64,000 nucleotides of DNA from Cladophialophora immunda (GCF_000835495.1 NW_015622543.1:930001-994000); one strand, 5' to 3'. Shown: positions 44,485 to 56,530, numbered from the stretch's first letter. The notes: generated from the letters alone by a model not told the origin. Translations and numbers: made by a program.

Positions 44485-46436
44485 TGTCTCCGTTCAGCAA
44501 AGGAAGGTCCAGGAAAGGAGTGGACCACGCTGCCCGTTGCCCGCGAAAGGGAATACACACCTTCAGCAAGACATTTGTTTCGAGGTGATAAAAATGGAGG
44601 GAATAGGTACAGTCAGCCCCCGGGGTCTCCGCAAGGTGAAATCTGCAATTACTGGTGATAAAGTGATCCGAGAGATCCTGAACTTGGGCACATGTTGTCC
44701 TCCAGGAACAAGTAAAGCGCAGGCGAGTGCCGTGAGTCCTGATTGGCGGAACAGCCGGAGCATCATCCGTCCTCCGAGGTCACGTGCGGCGGAACCTCCA
44801 CTATCTTTCCCGCTACTGTCGACAACTCTACTCGGTATTGATCTCCAAACTTCGTCTTTCGTTACATTCCAGTGGCTCTTGTACAGTACCTCCCACCATG
44901 ACATCTTTGGCTTGGATAGCTCAAAGGTGACGATGTTCACATTCACTGGCTGGTTAACGAACCGTTTTCTCCCTTTAAGTGGTCTACGTCGTTCGACTAC
45001 CTCTGTCGCAGAGGGAAATATGGATAGGCCACCTCGCCTTTACTCTCTCGAAACGACCCTTGCATCCTGCCTTCTTCATGTTGGACGCTTTATCTGGCCT
45101 TAACGAGACCAAGTGTACTGTTTCATGATCTCGCGGCACGCGTGGCGGTAAGCAAAGGCACATATTGGATTAACCGCCCAGTCGACAACACGTTAACCGC
45201 CGGACTCTGTTCGACTCTTATCTTTGGGCCCACCAAACTACTTCCCAGCACCCATGAATAGGTGTAATGCCAAAATGACATTGGAAAGATTGCTAGCTAC
45301 TCGCCCGCAGCAGCTGAAGCACAGGACATTACCATCAAGTCGGAAAGCGGCAGCTCTCTGCTCGAAAGTACCTAGATAGATGTTTGACTTCGATCCCTCC
45401 ACGCAGAATGGCAACCAATAAGCTACCTGTACCCTGACGGACGGCTTAGGTTAACGTGACGACCTGCCCGAACTCTGTGATGCCGGGTGGAAAAGAAGAG
45501 TGTTGATCTCTCTGCCCTACTAGGTTGCCAGCCGCAGGGGCTACAACAACTAAGCCGATGGAAAATGGGGAGACGATGAATGGTTGTGCATAACATCTAA
45601 GAGCGGAAAATGAACGATTGTGGTACCAGTGTTGTATTTGTCAAAAGGGTTGGCGGTTGCCATATATCTATACCTTGATGCCTTGGTCCCTAACTCGATG
45701 TGCCTGTTGTGTGCCTTGTGGGGTGCTACGGAATAAGAGTAGTTGCTCGGTGGCTTAGTCAAAGCCAGAGTTTCACCAGACCTCGCGCTGAAGATCATGA
45801 TGCTCTACTCTATTGTTGTGGCGAGCCGCTGAGAGCCGCCACTTGGACACAGCGTCTGGGGGCGAGATGCTCTCCCGCATGTGCATTTGGTACTCAACCA
45901 ATGCATTATCTGCCACGGCAATCTGGCCCAGAGACTTTAAACACAGACAAGACGGCAGGCGTCGTCCCGAGTTTCGGCCCCTAACTCTCTTTCCCCTACA
46001 CCAATCGATTGAACAAGCAGATAAGGCGGGATGAGTCTATCGTTGTACTTTAGGGGCGGGACGAGGACGGAGACGAGCCAATTAACTCCCTGTATCATGC
46101 TTTCGTTTGTCTCAGGACCCTTGCGAGCCGTGCCCTTTCGACCCAAACCGGCCACAATCTGTCCAGGCTCTAATTAGAAACAGATCAAACCGCTGCAAAA
46201 GTCCAGCTAACAGAGGTAGCCCCTGCTCGGTCCAAAACATCGAGGCCCAAACTCACCCGTGTTAGAGATGGGGAATCTGGTGCAGCCCGAACGCCCAATA
46301 TATGCTCCCGTTGGCAGCCTCACACACCTCGAACATCCGAATTCTGGCACCAGTGCTTCTTGTACAGTGCCACCGTTGTATCTTTCCTTTGCAAAGCTAC
46401 GCTTCATGACCCGGCTTTAGACAATAGAAGACCAAC
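44485..46436. promoter_or_regulatory. Divergent intergenic region, PQ-loop gene / Kre9-like surface protein
   Basis: Nearly 2 kb with promoters for both genes. The plus-strand frame at 44537-45103 overlaps the expected PQ-loop promoter and has no domain or codon character of a gene. Nothing else recognised. Confidence 0.35.
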
Positions 46437-47335
46437 ATGCTCGTGCTACCATTCCTGGCCTTGGTCGCGAGCGCGGCCGCCCAAAACCAGGACAACATCT
46501 TCCTCAATCCGCCTACCAACGGCATCAACAATGACTTTACACAAAATCCCACGTATGTCCAAGGTTCCACGGTCACGCTGCAGTGGGAGACGACGTACCC
46601 AGCGACGGACCTGGTAATCTGGCAGAACGGGAACCCAGATAGCCAACTCTTGGAAGGTAAGAATGCAGGTTCAACCCCTTAAACACTGAAACCTTTGTGG
46701 TTTTGTTGACAGCTTCGACAATAGGGGGCATCACGACGACGAGTCTGAGCTGGACCGTCGGGACTGGCGAAAGCCCGCCCTTCGACCTGAGCAAAGGCAA
46801 TGTGTTTTTCTTCCAAATGTACAATTCGTCGACGGCCACGTTCTTCAGCAGCCATTATTTCAACGTCAGCGACCCGTCCCTGGCGTCGACCACATCGACG
46901 ACAGCTGCCTCGAGCACTACAACACCGCCTGCATCGACCTCGACACATGCGCCCACTTCTTCGTCGGAGAACAGTTCATCCAAAACTTCCGCGACGGTCG
47001 TCACATCAGCCGCGACGACCACGCCGACATTATCTGCAGATTCCTCCTCTGACCATGGCAGCAGCAAGCTTGGAGAAGGCCTGGGGATCGGTATTGGAGT
47101 GTGCGTGTTTCTGATCGTGGTGGCCGGGCTTGTTTGGTTCTTCTTCTTCAGGCGACGCGCCAGATCGCAACAGCCACTGAAAACAATCGAGCTGCCGCAA
47201 CCCGAGACCGTGTCAGTCTATCCCGGCGACATGGGCTATGGTCCTCCGCCCTCAGAGTATAGGAGGTACGAGCTCGGCTCGGCAGCGCCTTCGACACAGG
47301 CAGAACTGGACGGCGGCGGCATGAAGGTCGTATAA
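46437..47335 (+). CDS. Ser/Thr-rich single-pass surface protein with Kre9/Knh1-like domain
   Basis: A type I membrane protein of 280 residues from exons 46437-46656 and 46713-47335 (G|CT join). The signal peptide is MLVLPFLALVASAAA. The ectodomain begins QNQDNIFLNPPTNGINNDFTQNPTYVQGSTVTLQWET, matching the Kre9/Knh1-like (PF10342-type) fold common in fungal wall proteins, with VIWQNGN and TTSLSWTVG after the intron. A Ser/Thr-rich stalk of about 80 residues follows, likely O-mannosylated. Next come one membrane segment near 195-219 (GIGIGVCVFLIVVAGLVWFFFF) and a basic-start cytosolic tail of about 60 residues. This is the layout of wall-stress sensors such as Wsc/Mid2, although the ectodomain family differs. 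A sensor role is inference. Confidence 0.82.
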
Positions 47336-48667
47336 TACGCGCATGCGGCTTGGGACGAGCGTGTACCCTCTTAGCCATTTACGGATGGGGAGCGAAAGTT
47401 GGATATCGGACGGATCCGCGTGTATAGTAGTAGGAGGGCTTGTATAGATGACATTTTTTATCGGTTGGCTCCAGACCCAGGGATTGAGATACTACTATCA
47501 AACTGCAGTGTTGGCTCTGTACGCATACACGTATATTTGACCCCAGACTGATATGCCCCGATTACCTTTACTTCCACAAAACAAAATACGCCCAACTCAA
47601 GTCGCGACGGGTCATGTCTATCCGCCAGGTATCTTTTGGACCTCTGAGCCTGTGCTTTGGAGCTGGTGCTTCTGCTCACGCTCTACTCGAAGAGACCTCG
47701 AACACAACTCCATAAGCCAGTGGAGAGATCATTCGTACTCAGCAAGACAGAATTCTGTTAGGAACTCTGGTGTCGCGCATGCATTGCGAATCCATCCCCG
47801 CCACTTCATCCTTCTCTGGGTAGATATCCTCGTCACCATGTTCACATCCATGTGCGTGTCTACAACCATCCTCCTGGTCGGGACAGTCGATAGACGTCCG
47901 CATGAAGCCCAATCGCCACGGCCGGCCAACGTTGCCTGATATACGGAGCACATAGCTACCTGCCTAAGAGGGTATATATGCACATGTAGAACGATACCAT
48001 GCGCCACACGGCCTACATATGGGCACGGAGTACACCGTCCGCCTCACCGGCTTGTGGGCTGTGGACATGCAACGTACAGTACCTAGCCGCTGGCGCTAGG
48101 GCCTGGCCGTGGCCCTCGACCCACGCGTGACTAGGTAGGAATACATACAGTACAAGCACGTAGTAGTGCTCGTGAGCTACGAGTACGTCCGTAGGAGAGC
48201 ATAGCTAGCTAGTCCAGCCGGAGAAGTTGCCGAGATAGTTTAGTTGGTACCCAAGGACATACCTGGACATACCCAGACGAGTGGCGCGGTGGAAATGACA
48301 AGGACAAGGGCATGACCTGGCCTGGTCTCGCCTGGGCTACTCTGGCTCGTCAGTACGAGTTCTGAGTCGAGGGCTTTTTTGCAGAAAGACGCGAGCGGGT
48401 TCCGCGCGTCGCATGCACATGTACACGTACATGAACGACTTTGTCAGCTTATACATCTACATACATACATACATACATACATACAGAAGCCCCATGGTAC
48501 CAGGGTCGCAGGATACTGGCGACGCCATGTGGGTTGGGTTGCGGAATGCTGCCGAGTATACTCGGAATATACTGTGTTTATTAATCACGTCTTTCTTCCC
48601 ATCATGCCATGGATTGCCCATTTCTCTATGTTATGGTGATCGTGTGTCGTGTTTGTTGTACAGAGGC
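47336..48667. other. Convergent intergenic region with microsatellite
   Basis: 3' ends of the surface-protein gene and of glucosidase II alpha. Rich in short CTAGCTA/TACGTA-type sequences near 48060-48250 and containing a (CATA)n microsatellite. No gene supported. Confidence 0.35.
48457..48484. repeat. (CATA)n tetranucleotide microsatellite
   Basis: About seven uninterrupted CATA units, in a non-coding 3' spacer. Simple repeat, likely length-polymorphic. Confidence 0.85.
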
Positions 48668-51600
48668 CTACAATTCCGTCTTTGGAGCGGAGCTCGCGCT
48701 CTCGGGGAACTTGACGCTCCAATCCACGCCGATGCCCATCCCGGGACTCCTGACCACGGCCCAAGCTGCCTTGTTCCCGGTCGCGGCGTGATAACTGATT
48801 TCGACCTTTCGCTCCCCCTTGAACCCGTCCTCCGACACTGCCAGCTCGCCGGCTGATGACCATGCAGCCGGCGCGTTGACTACAATGATCTTCTCGATCT
48901 TCACCCCTTTCATTGCCTTCAGATATCCCGCGGTCTTCGCTCCTTTGGTGCCAATATCGCTGCTTCGGAGCACTCCACCCTCGAACGAGAATTGGCGGTG
49001 GATATACGCCCCCTGCTGGTAGTCAAAGGTCTCTCCGTCATCCACGTACAGCGTGCCCTCCGCTTTCTCGCCGTGTTTATCCAAAACAACGACGAGAGTG
49101 TACGGATCCCACTTCATCAATCCGGAACTCTTCCTCGGTCGGTCTTTCCTGGGGATGATGTGACCGCCTTGCATGAGCAAGGGAATCTTGTCCAACGGTG
49201 CGTCGATCTTGTGCGTTCTGGAACCGCCAGCATATGTCGTGTAATCAAAGTAGTCGTAGTAATTCTCGTCATCTGACAGGTAGACGTCCACGCTCTCGCC
49301 TCCTTCAACGGTGACGGGTTTCACCAGCAGACCCGTGGAGCCGAGATACATCTGATCGTCAATGTCAAACCCTCTTTCATCTGATGGATGCACAAAGTAC
49401 TGGGCTCGCACAATAGGGTGCCCGTCCGTAGCAGCTTCATGGAAAGCCGTGTACCACGCCGGGAGGAGTGAATAACGAAGCCGCAAGGCCTGGGTCATGA
49501 TACCAGTATATGGCTCCCCTAGCATATAGGGTTCACGCCTGCGCGTGTCAATATGCGCATGACCACGCATAAATGGATAGAATGCGCCAGCTTGATACCA
49601 CCTCGTCTGAAGTTCTTTGCTGGGATTGCCAAAAAATCCACCCACGTCGGCGCCAGCGAAAGGGAATCCACCAACACCTTGATTGAGAATCATTGGAATC
49701 GATGCAGCAAGGTGCTCCCAGCTTGCCTGGTTGTCACCCGTCCACATTGCCGCAGATCTCTGCGAGCCTGCGTAGAACGATCGAGTGAGTACAAATGGCC
49801 GTCGGATCTCTCCCTTTTTGCGTTCCAAGAGAGCGTGGTAGGTGGCGTTGTGGAAGGTCATGCCGTTGATGTTATGCAGGTCGCGATGTTCCCAGTTGCC
49901 GTGGTGCAAGTTATCCCGCGGCATGGTGATTTCTGGTCCGTTGAAGACAGATGGCTCATTCATGTCGTTCCACAGCCACACGTTCGATTGCGTGCCTTTG
50001 AACCGATCGAATGTAAATAGCGATTTCCACCAGGCTCGTGCCGCGGGATTGAAAGCGTCAATCCAGTGAGAGCTCCCCGGCCAGCACCACCCCTCGAAAA
50101 TGTTGTTGTCTTTATTCTTGACCGCCAAGTCCTTGCTCTTGAGTTCGTCCACGACAAAGTATCCATCCTTGTTCTTGATGTGCGGATCAATAATGACAAC
50201 TAGCTTGCGTTGAGTCTCATCAAGTTGCTTCTCCATCGAAATGGGATCTGGGAAGTTCAACGGATCCCAGGTGAAGTATTTCTTGTCATCCGTATATTCA
50301 ATATCAAGCCAGATGACATCGTAGGGGATATTGAACTTGTCGAATTTCCGGTCGACATCCTTGACATCCTCGTCGCTCACATAGTTCCATCTGCATTGAT
50401 GGTAGGCAATGGCAAACGATGCCGGCATTGCAGTGTAGCCGGTCAGCTCCCCATATGATTTGGAAACGTCTTCGGGTGTTGGACCCAGCATGACAAACAC
50501 GTCCAGAAGTCCACCTTCAGATATCCAGTGCGTATGTGTGTCGACAACTCCGCCCGTGAGGCCCAGAGTCAGCGGGTTTGTGTCGTGTTTCGACTTGACA
50601 ATGTCCACCCAGGTCTCAGCGGCATTCAGCCAGAAAACACCAACCGTGGAACTCTTTCTGTGAGCATGCATGAATGGTATTGATCCGTATAGAGTCATAG
50701 GAGAGTCGAGTTCGTATTCGAAGACGTCGCTGTTGTACATTCGGTATGGCTGGTCATAGTTTCCGTCTCCTCCACGGGTCTCCTTCAATGACAGAGGCCC
50801 TGTATGTTCCGGGAGACCGTACACATGCCCGTATCCAGGGAAGGTGATGTCCATTGCAACGCTTTCCGGGCCCTTGGGCTTCGAGTCAGTATTTCCTCCG
50901 AAGCTCTCGTCCCACCAAGTGCTTTCGTCTTCCGTTGGTTCGGCGGGCTGTGCTTCAGTATTATTCTCGTCCACCGAAGGCTTCTCAACCTTTGGCCGCC
51001 AATGCTCGACATTCAAAAATCCCCGGCCATTGAACACGACGTGCTTCTCTTCACCCGACCAAAGCTCGACCCCGAAAGGGGCGTGCCGAATGATGGCCTT
51101 GAAGTGACCACTGGGTCCCCACGACACCTCTGTAACATCTTTCGATACTTTTTTCATTGAAGCTGTCGTCTGGGCTTGGAGGCCGGCTCCAGTGAGGGCC
51201 CAGGCAGCGGCTTCGTCGTATCTCTCCTTTCTGGCGACGCTGCCATGCCGCAGCTCAATCTCACCCTTCCTTCTCTTCTCCTCGTCGACAGTGACCCGGA
51301 CATTGCCGCGGTCAAGGAAGGTCATCGTCAGGGGTAGTTTAACTGCATCACCGTCGGCCAGCGATTTGATAATGGAGCCATCCAAGCGGCCATCCTTGAA
51401 CTTGATCGAGGCGGCATCGAGCTGGTAGGGAGAAGATTCAGGGCTGCCCTTCTCTGTCATGGAATCCGCAAGAGCTCTATTTCTCTTACAGAAGCCAGAC
51501 TGGTCGCAGCGCTTGAAGTCGTGGTGTTTGACCATCACTGTGATCTGTTAGCATGTGTGCATGCATCGAGTCGGTTCGCATTGAGACACTTGCCTGCAGG

Positions 51601-51678
51601 AGAGACGAAGAACAACAGGAGTAGAATTGAGAGGTAGGAGATCGGCCATGATGACATCCTCCTCGAAGACCGAGCCAT
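48668..51678 (-). CDS. ROT2: ER glucosidase II alpha subunit (GH31)
   Basis: Trims the two inner alpha-1,3 glucoses of N-glycans in the ER lumen, in quality control with the beta subunit and calnexin. It has 984 residues in two exons, 51678-51594 and 51537-48668. Exon 1 encodes a signal peptide (SSWPISYLSILLLLFFVSPA). Its intron is GC-AG (GCAG|GCAAGT), and the join gives VMVKHHDFKRCDQSGFCKRNR, the family's mature N-terminus. The GH31 core holds DVIWLDIEYTD, then WLWNDMNEPSVF with the nucleophile D553, MWTGDNQASWEHL with the likely acid/base D630, and GADVGGFFGNP. Length and insertions match ER glucosidase II rather than secreted alpha-glucosidases. No HDEL-type signal is present; the alpha subunit is retained through beta. 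It diverges from NDK1, sharing a 372-bp promoter. Confidence 0.94.
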
Positions 51679-52050
51679 GGCTATGACTGGGGCTTGTGAA
51701 AGGGCCTGCCTCGCAAAGATATCTATGTAGCGGCCTGGACTTTGTCGTGGAAGAGTGTGCCGCCAACAAGTAAATGTGTCCTGTATCACCAGTGTCTACA
51801 GTTGCAATAGGCCCGAGATGTGCCTGGGATTGGCTTAGCCTCGCCTAGAGTTCCTCTCACTAAGCGGGCCCCTGCATTGGGCGCAAGCTCTGCCCCTCCA
51901 AACATCACAACTCTTGCCCCCCACTTTGATCGAACAAAATATTTTTGTCCAGTTCTCTTTTTCACTGACCGCAACTGTCTCTCTTTCAGCCACTTCACAT
52001 TCCAAAATACACATCTTGTCTGTCAACAGAGCTCTGCACGGCACATCAAA
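51679..52050. promoter_or_regulatory. Bidirectional promoter of glucosidase II alpha and NDK1
   Basis: A compact 372-bp spacer between two divergent housekeeping genes. CT-rich tracts (e.g. TCTTTTTCACTG, CTCTCTTTCAGC near 51956-51989) lie upstream of NDK1, as is common for strongly expressed fungal genes. Confidence 0.45.
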
Positions 52051-52801
52051 ATGTCTTCCAGCGAACAGACGTAAGCACCCTACGCCGGCATTGTGGTACA
52101 AGTCAGATACTGACACGTTGGGCAGCTTCATTGCTGTCAAGCCCGATGGCGTTCAGGTGTGAATCCGTCCTCCTTCATCCCAACACGGCATCGATACTGA
52201 CAATAACATCCAGCGTGGCCTGGTTGGCGATATCGTAAGCCGATTCGAGAAGCGCGGGTGAGCAAGGTTCCCAATGGCAGAAGAAAAACCAGAATCTGAG
52301 ACTAAAGGCGGTGAAGATACAAATTGGTGGCAATCAAGATGGTGTCTCCTTCCAAGGAGCACCTCGAGAAGCACTACTCAGACCTCTCCGACAAGCCTTT
52401 CTTCAAGGGCCTCGTCACATGTATGGAAAGCTCTCTACAAGCGTCCATCGAATGAGCCGGCTGACACAATATTCCAGACATGTTGAGCGGTCCCATCGTC
52501 GCCATGGTCTGGGAAGGCCGCGATGCTTGCAAGACTGGTCGATGTAAGCTGCCCAAAAAGGCCTCGTTTGAAAGAGACATGAAGCTAATTGCTGATGCCA
52601 GCCATCCTCGGTGCCACCAACCCTCTCGCGTCTGCCCCCGGAACCATTCGAGGTGACTACGCCATTGACGTTGGTCGCAATGTCTGCCACGGCTCCGACG
52701 GTGTTGAGAGCGCCAAGAAGGAAATTGCGTTGTGGTTCAAGCCTGAGGAAGTCCAGAGCTGGAAGTCTGCCCAACATGACTGGATCTACGAGAAGGCATG
52801 A
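52051..52801 (+). CDS. NDK1: Nucleoside diphosphate kinase
   Basis: Transfers the gamma-phosphate from ATP to NDPs through a phosphohistidine and is a hexamer in the cytosol. It has 154 residues in six exons: 52051-52070, 52126-52156, 52214-52257, 52317-52420, 52478-52543 and 52602-52801. Every junction is in phase. The chain reads [54 protein letters not shown], then [18 protein letters not shown] and NVCHGSD, with the catalytic histidine at residue 118 as in other NDKs. It ends with the conserved WIYE. Exons 1 and 2 are tiny (20 and 31 nt), so ORF-based finders would miss them. Length equals that of yeast Ynk1 and A. nidulans SwoH. Confidence 0.95.
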
Positions 52802-53025
52802 ACAGAGTCATGACAGCACACCAGGAAAACATGAGACTCCGAGCCGGAGCCAGTTGAATAGGGTGCCTACGGCAATGTCAGCCATGACGATGAATCCCGC
52901 CCAAGTTTACAAGAGATAGACTTACCGAAGTGGAGAAATGACACGAATGATGATTGCATACGGTGTTTAATCCCTTGGTTCACTTTCGGGTCGGATGCCA
53001 ATCACAATGGGGCAATGGCAAGGCA

Positions 53026-53694
53026 TCAAATCTTCGATCTTCGAAATAGTGCTTTTGTGGCATTTCCGATGGGGATGATGGCAATCCGCGCAAACCATGG
53101 GGAGCCCCAAACGCTGACGAGAAGACGCAAAGGCAGTAGAGCTTTCACTAAAGTATATGCTGTTGCGAACTCGATCACCCATCGTGTGGCACTTTCTCCT
53201 CGATTGAACCACCGCGAGGCTGTGTCTTTGTGATTTTCGAAGCGGCCAGCATTGCCCTTCTTTGCCTCCTCTTCAACCTCCATCTCGTCTTTTTCATTGA
53301 TCCAGCCTTTCTTCCGGAAGTACCGCGCAAACTTCTCCACGCCTGCAGAGATCCAAGCTCCTTCAGCAAAATATGGAGGGAGCCAGTGCCAGTAATGGAA
53401 AGCTCCTGCTAGCCCGAATAATGGGATAACCGCGGTTAGTTCATGAAGAACAATGAATGCTGTAATATGCGACACGGGAGCTTGTCGCAGCCCTCTAACT
53501 GTAGGTCGAAGGAAACGCGGAGTGCGTTCAATAAAGCGGTCGAAGCGATTTCTGAGGGCAGCTCGATCGTCTGGTTTGGACTTTGGTGGCGGGGGTGCAG
53601 GAGGTTCTGCTTTATGCGTGGACAGCCAACGCTTGATGAGAGGATTCCGGGTGCGTGGACTGACAGTCCTGGCCAGTGGGAGCCGCACCATCAT
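53026..53694 (-). CDS. Mitochondrial membrane protein, Mrx11 (YPL041C)-like
   Basis: A single exon of 222 residues. The N-terminus MMVRLPLARTVSPRTRNPL is Arg-rich without acids, a mitochondrial presequence, with a likely cleavage region at KRWLSTHK. After a Pro-rich linker comes the conserved part. It has LRQAPVSHITAFIVLHELTAVIPLFGLAGAFHYWHW with a membrane segment, VEKFARYFRKKGW, and a second hydrophobic segment RWVIEFATAYTLVKALLPLRLLVSVWGSPWFAR. This resembles the fungal Mrx11 group linked to the mitoribosome-associated MIOREX complex; function is not established. The frame is open further upstream but without another ATG. It overlaps no other gene and is convergent with NDK1. Confidence 0.72.
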   Translation of the reverse strand: MMVRLPLARTVSPRTRNPLIKRWLSTHKAEPPAPPPPKSKPDDRAALRNRFDRFIERTPRFLRPTVRGLRQAPVSHITAFIVLHELTAVIPLFGLAGAFHYWHWLPPYFAEGAWISAGVEKFARYFRKKGWINEKDEMEVEEEAKKGNAGRFENHKDTASRWFNRGESATRWVIEFATAYTLVKALLPLRLLVSVWGSPWFARIAIIPIGNATKALFRRSKI

Positions 53695-54166
53695 AATGGA
53701 CTTACAGTACGTCGCCTTCTTCGGTGGCAGACAACAAACAAACACGGGGATCTCAAGCAGGCAGTAGGACCCTCTCACCCTCTTGTGCCTGCGCGGTCCT
53801 CATCGACGAGAATGCGCTGCCGTAGGATGTAGAGCGGATCACAGTGAGCCTACACGTTCAATCTCCGGCTGTTATCACTTCGGCCCTCGTCTCACGCTTC
53901 GGCACTGATATGGCCATCACTGGGGTACTGAGAGCTACGCCGGTCTGTCGCAGGCTGCCCAGATTTGTCTTTGGTCTGTCCACGCAATTGACTGCGTGGA
54001 TGGACAGGCTGCATAGTACGGCAGAGTCACTCCTAGTGGGCCCATTCTCATCAGGCTGAAGCCATTGATACTAGTTATATATGTCCGATCATTGCGGCTG
54101 AGACTGAGCGCGGCTCAACGTTTTTGGCTTCACCTCACTTGATCTTTTGGAATAAAAATCCTCATC
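53695..54166. promoter_or_regulatory. Divergent promoter region, Mrx11-like / F-box gene
   Basis: 472 bp between two start codons. A short near-palindrome CCACGCAATTGACTGCGTGG lies at 53980-53999. No coding feature. Confidence 0.4.
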
Positions 54167-55718
54167 ATGGACCAGTTGGCCCCCGAATTGGTGGACCATC
54201 TCTGTCTATTCCTAGACAAACCATCCCTTTGCTCTTTTCGCCTCACGTGCAGGGCATTTGGTGTCATAGCCGAGGAACATCTCTTCCGCGACTTCGAGTT
54301 TCGCCTCTACCCCGATCATCATAGATTGTATCAGTTAGAACAACTGGCAGCAAGGCCCTCGATTGCGTCTCGACTGCGCTGTGTCTCCTTCGAGTCTGGT
54401 ATCCAGCTGGAATATGCTGACTATCGATATTGGCAGGCTGGAGTATATCACGACAAACAGAATGCTTGGGAGCGAAGCCTTGTTGGAGCCACCAGGGACG
54501 AGTACACGCAGTTTCACGAGCGTCTTCAAGCCCGGTTTACCACGGACTTGGCTCGCCGTTATGATCTATACCGTTGGCATCTCGATCAACAGGCAGCATC
54601 CATGGCTGAATCACGCGTGAGAAACATCCTGATGCGGATCATGGGCACGCTCAAGCAGTCAAGCCCCAGGTTGCGACTCAAGCTGATCATGGCCGAGCCT
54701 CAAATTCGGCTGGAAGAGCTTGAGGCGTTCGATCCTGAGCAGTACGCCAGCGACAAACCCTATGATCCCGACCCTCGTCGCAGGGTTGCAAATCGTCGCC
54801 AACATTGCCTGGACCATTTCATCAACTTCCTCCAGGCGGCGAAGCTTGCGGGGTGTGAAGTCGCCGATCTCACAGCCATCGACATCCCGCAGCAACTTCT
54901 CAGCGTCGGTACTATTCACGGCTCCCAAGTGCTGGATGAGACCTTCCAGGAGCTGAAGAAACTCCACATGAAAATCAGTTCTTTTCCTCACAGTGACTGG
55001 CTTTCTCGCAGTGGGACTGGCGAGATATACTTCGGTGGGAGGAATCTGGCTGCAAGAAGGCTCAGGATGTTGTTAAACCACCCCTCCGAGTTGGAGCACT
55101 TGGACTTAGAGTTCCCAGCAGGACTCGAGGCCGAGTACTCGTTCGATCTTTTTGATAGGACGAACATCGACCGCTTTCCCCGGTTGTGGTTGCCGCATCT
55201 TAAGTCTCTCAGACTGTGTCTTTTCAGATGTACCTGGCCAGACTTGGCGGCGCTTCTGGATGGGGGTAAGAACCTCAACGCATTGGTGATGAAGGATTGT
55301 CGACTTGAGACAGGGTCATTGATAGATTTGCTGGAGCATCTCCGCAAGAAACGTCTTCGCAGGGTTCAGTTGCTTGGGACTTGGTATGTGGATGTAAGTT
55401 ACCCTGGCGCAGTGTAGAAGGTGGTTTGTGCCATTGGCCCTTGTCCTTCCCACTCCACTTGATCACGCTGACAATCAACAGGAGGACTGCGGTGAATGGC
55501 ATTCTCACAGTGAAGAAGATTTCACCAGTTGCTTTGCAGCAAACTCGTACGAGGGTCCCTATGCCCACACAGGCATGCGGTCGAAGATAGAGGGATTCAT
55601 CAATGGGAAAGGGGAATGTCCCTTGCCACGGTGGACAACAGAAGACGACCCCCCTCAGTTATGGGAGAACGAGTCTGACACGAGCTGGCACTTCATCCCG
55701 GGACAACCTCATCACTAG
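54167..55718 (+). CDS. F-box domain protein
   Basis: Probable substrate adaptor of an SCF ubiquitin ligase with 487 residues in exons 54167-55393 and 55482-55718 (phase 0, GAT|GAG). The F-box is at the very N-terminus: LAPELVDHLCLFLDKPSLCSFRLTCRAFGVIAEEHLFRDF. A long helical middle follows, then LRR-like strands such as LKKLHMKISSFPHS, ELEHLDLEFP, HLKSLRLCLFRCTWPDLAAL and RRVQLLGTWYVD. The last exon adds an acidic polar tail (EDCGEWHSHSEED) ending PGQPHH. The reading frame is complete, unlike the F-box locus at 16.7-18.3 kb. The target protein is unknown. Confidence 0.85.
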
Positions 55719-56065
55719 ACATGTGCACTGCCATGTTCAAATCCCTCAGGCAGTGCAAGGCAAGGCACGAGGCGACGCGATGCTGCCTTCACCACATTGA
55801 TTCGCGTCGCAGGCAAAACAACTACGAGCTGACTACTGCTCGCTCAGTTTCAGCCTCTCTTGTATATACCTGAGTATTTGAGATACCACTCTAGCGTCGT
55901 TGGAGCTCGCTCGTCCCTGCCAATCTCGCCGACCTCGCCGAGCGACTGCTACTGTGGGCCGACCACTATCACCTTCGGAGTCTGCGCGGATTATCAACTG
56001 CCTGACTTGGTTGGCTCGAGTCATTCGGGTGCTTTAGCACTGTCGCTCTTTGCCCCCTGTCCGCC
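55719..56065. promoter_or_regulatory. Spacer between F-box gene and small membrane protein
   Basis: 3' end of the F-box gene and putative promoter of the next small gene. No other feature. Confidence 0.3.
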
Positions 56066-56530
56066 ATGCCTCGCCCTCGCCGTGAGTCCATCTCACTCAG
56101 CTTTTTTTGAAACAGCTGGTGAAATGAGATAAGCTAACCAATCGAACCAGGGGTTGCGCAGCCTCGTGAAGGGCAGGCTTGTGGGATTCGCCATAGAACG
56201 AGCGAACCTGACCATCCTGTGCTCTCGACAAATGCCTGCGCCGCGGAAGAACTGGCGGGAATCCAAACCCTCGACAGACCCACCCACGTCGCTATTGGAC
56301 GGTCTCGAGGCAGAGAAGATGCCGGCCATATCTACCGATCAGGGCGAGTGCGCTATCCCATCTTCGAGGTCAAGCTAGGTGTGTACCGCATCAACTATCT
56401 ATCCAAGCCGATGACGGAAGAAGAGATGCGGCGCAGTATGCCCCTGCTCAAGCTCGGTGTCTCGTTGTACTGCCTGGGCGTCGGTGGACTGATTGTCTTT
56501 CTCCTGCTGCTTCTCGGGTCACTCGTCTAG
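56066..56530 (+). CDS. Small tail-anchored-like membrane protein, unknown
   Basis: A proposed 131-residue protein from exons 56066-56081 (16 nt, MPRPR plus one base) and 56151-56530. The 69-bp intron has GTGAGT, a strong branch site GCTAAC and acceptor ACCAG. The body contains GIQTLDRPTHVAIGRSRGRED, RYPIFEVKLGVYRINYLSKPMTEEEMRRSMP and a single C-terminal hydrophobic segment, LYCLGVGGLIVFLLLLLG, followed by SLV and the stop. That is the layout of a tail-anchored protein in the ER or outer mitochondrial membrane. I do not recognise the family. The tiny first exon is the weak point; a start inside exon 2 would lose about half the protein. Confidence 0.5.

Noticed and set aside
44537..45103. 188-codon plus-strand open frame
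   Set aside because: Starts across the PQ-loop start region on the opposite strand; composition typical of non-coding DNA.
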